From: JANRKN01 sp033763435
GTDB lineage: Bacteria > Planctomycetota > Phycisphaerae > Phycisphaerales > UBA1924
Reading direction: 5' to 3'
DNA length: 5,612 bases
Assembly: GCA_033763435.1 (NCBI GenBank)
Contig: JANRKN010000070.1
Location: 1-5,612 of the forward strand
Each line of letters starts with the position of its first letter. The stretch's first letter is position 1. The position numbers were made by a program, and so were the translations under genes. The notes beneath the pieces were generated by a model that saw only the letters and a program-made list of their open reading frames with translations, was not told the DNA's origin and did no database searches. This document shows positions 5,234 through 5,612 of the stretch, piece after piece.

Positions 5234-5612
5234 TCACTCCACTTCCACGGTCATCTCGACCTCGACCGGCGCGCCCAGCGGCAGCGCGATCGAGCCCACC
5301 GCCGCACGCGCGTGCTTGCCCCGCTCCCCGAACACCGACACGAGCAGCTCGCTCGCGCCGTTGGCGATCCGTGGCTGCTCATAAAATCCCGCCTCCGAAC
5401 ACACAAACACCCCCACGCGCACCACCCGCCGCACGCGCCGAAGGTCGCCGATCGCATCCTGCACCACCGCCAGCCCGTTCAGCACGCACTGACGCGCACA
5501 CTCAATCGCCCGCTCAGGCGTCACCTGCCCCGGCACCGCGCCCTTGGCCAGAAGCGCTGGCTTCCCGTCGGGCCCGGGCGCGAACGGAATCTGCCCGGCC
5601 ACGAACACCAGC
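5234..5612 (-). CDS. RidA (YjgF/YER057c/UK114) family protein, 5' end outside the window
   Basis: The C-terminal 125 or so residues are present; the gene runs off the right edge, and the GTG at 5608 is an internal Val (the visible frame reads L-V-F-V-A-G-Q-I-P). Numbering from that Val, the family pattern is clear: FVAGQIP (2-8), the helix AIECARQCVLNGLAVVQ (34-50), GDLRRVRRVVRVGVFV (54-69), NGASELLVSVFGERGKHARAAVG (83-105) and LPLGAPVEVEMTVEV (109-123). It looks like the longer UK114-like subgroup with the NGASxLLxxVFGExGxHARxAVG signature rather than canonical RidA. Arg101 and Glu116 align with Arg105 and Glu120 of E. coli RidA, so enamine/imine deaminase activity, protecting against reactive intermediates of PLP enzymes, is possible though unproven. 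It is expected to be a cytoplasmic trimer. It converges on the transaldolase gene. Confidence 0.9.
   Translation of the reverse strand, partial: LVFVAGQIPFAPGPDGKPALLAKGAVPGQVTPERAIECARQCVLNGLAVVQDAIGDLRRVRRVVRVGVFVCSEAGFYEQPRIANGASELLVSVFGERGKHARAAVGSIALPLGAPVEVEMTVEVE

Noticed and set aside
4410..5237. A 275-codon minus-strand open frame opposite the transaldolase gene
   Set aside because: It is a mirror of the transaldolase coding sequence, with repetitive acidic and glycine-rich translation and no family resemblance.
1..5612. CRISPR arrays, insertion sequences, tRNA or rRNA genes, attachment sites, toxin-antitoxin or defence genes
   Set aside because: I looked on both strands and saw no regularly spaced repeats, transposase-like motifs, terminal inverted repeats, cloverleaf features or defence-type domains.

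Overview
The window is uniformly GC-rich bacterial chromosomal DNA. It carries seven protein-coding genes packed tightly, and codon use and base composition show no break from end to end. I see no mobile element, CRISPR array, tRNA, rRNA, integrase or toxin-antitoxin pair. The mix of genes is suggestive of a Planctomycetota member, perhaps of the Phycisphaerae: a secreted HEAT-like protein with a C-terminal W-x2-W-x4-F motif, a SPOR/TPR lipoprotein, and an FmdB zinc-ribbon protein with a long Lys/Pro/Asp tail. That assignment is an inference from protein style, not from a marker gene.

Layout. (1) Bases 26-828, + strand: an FmdB-family zinc-ribbon protein and the holo-ACP synthase AcpS. They overlap by 4 bases (GTGA) and are probably translationally coupled. 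(2) Bases 851-2861, - strand, converging on acpS: a TPR/SPOR-domain lipoprotein followed by a secreted HEAT-like protein of unknown function. They look like a two-gene envelope operon. (3) Bases 2862-3039: a 178-base divergent intergenic region, the only sizeable non-coding stretch. It holds a near-perfect 26-bp inverted repeat, two small palindromes built from the same ATGAG/CTCAT half-site, and a run of five G-tracts that fits the G-quadruplex consensus just upstream of the ligase start. (4) Bases 3040-5204, + strand: an AMP-forming acyl-CoA/acyl-ACP ligase, then a small transaldolase of the FSA/TalC family. The two are 44 bases apart and probably co-transcribed. (5) Bases 5234-5612, - strand: the 3' part of a RidA (YjgF/YER057c/UK114) family gene that runs off the right edge. 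It converges on the transaldolase gene, with a GC-rich hairpin between the two stops.

Functionally, AcpS activates acyl carrier protein and the ligase activates fatty acids, so both sit on the lipid side of metabolism. The transaldolase belongs to the non-oxidative pentose phosphate pathway, RidA-type proteins limit reactive enamine/imine damage, and the SPOR lipoprotein probably acts at septal or denuded peptidoglycan. This is mostly an ordinary housekeeping region. I found no convincing new multi-gene system. The parts most worth a second look are the structured divergent intergenic region, the uncharacterised secreted HEAT-like protein with its SPOR-lipoprotein partner, and active-site residues suggesting the FSA-family enzyme is a transaldolase rather than a fructose-6-phosphate aldolase.
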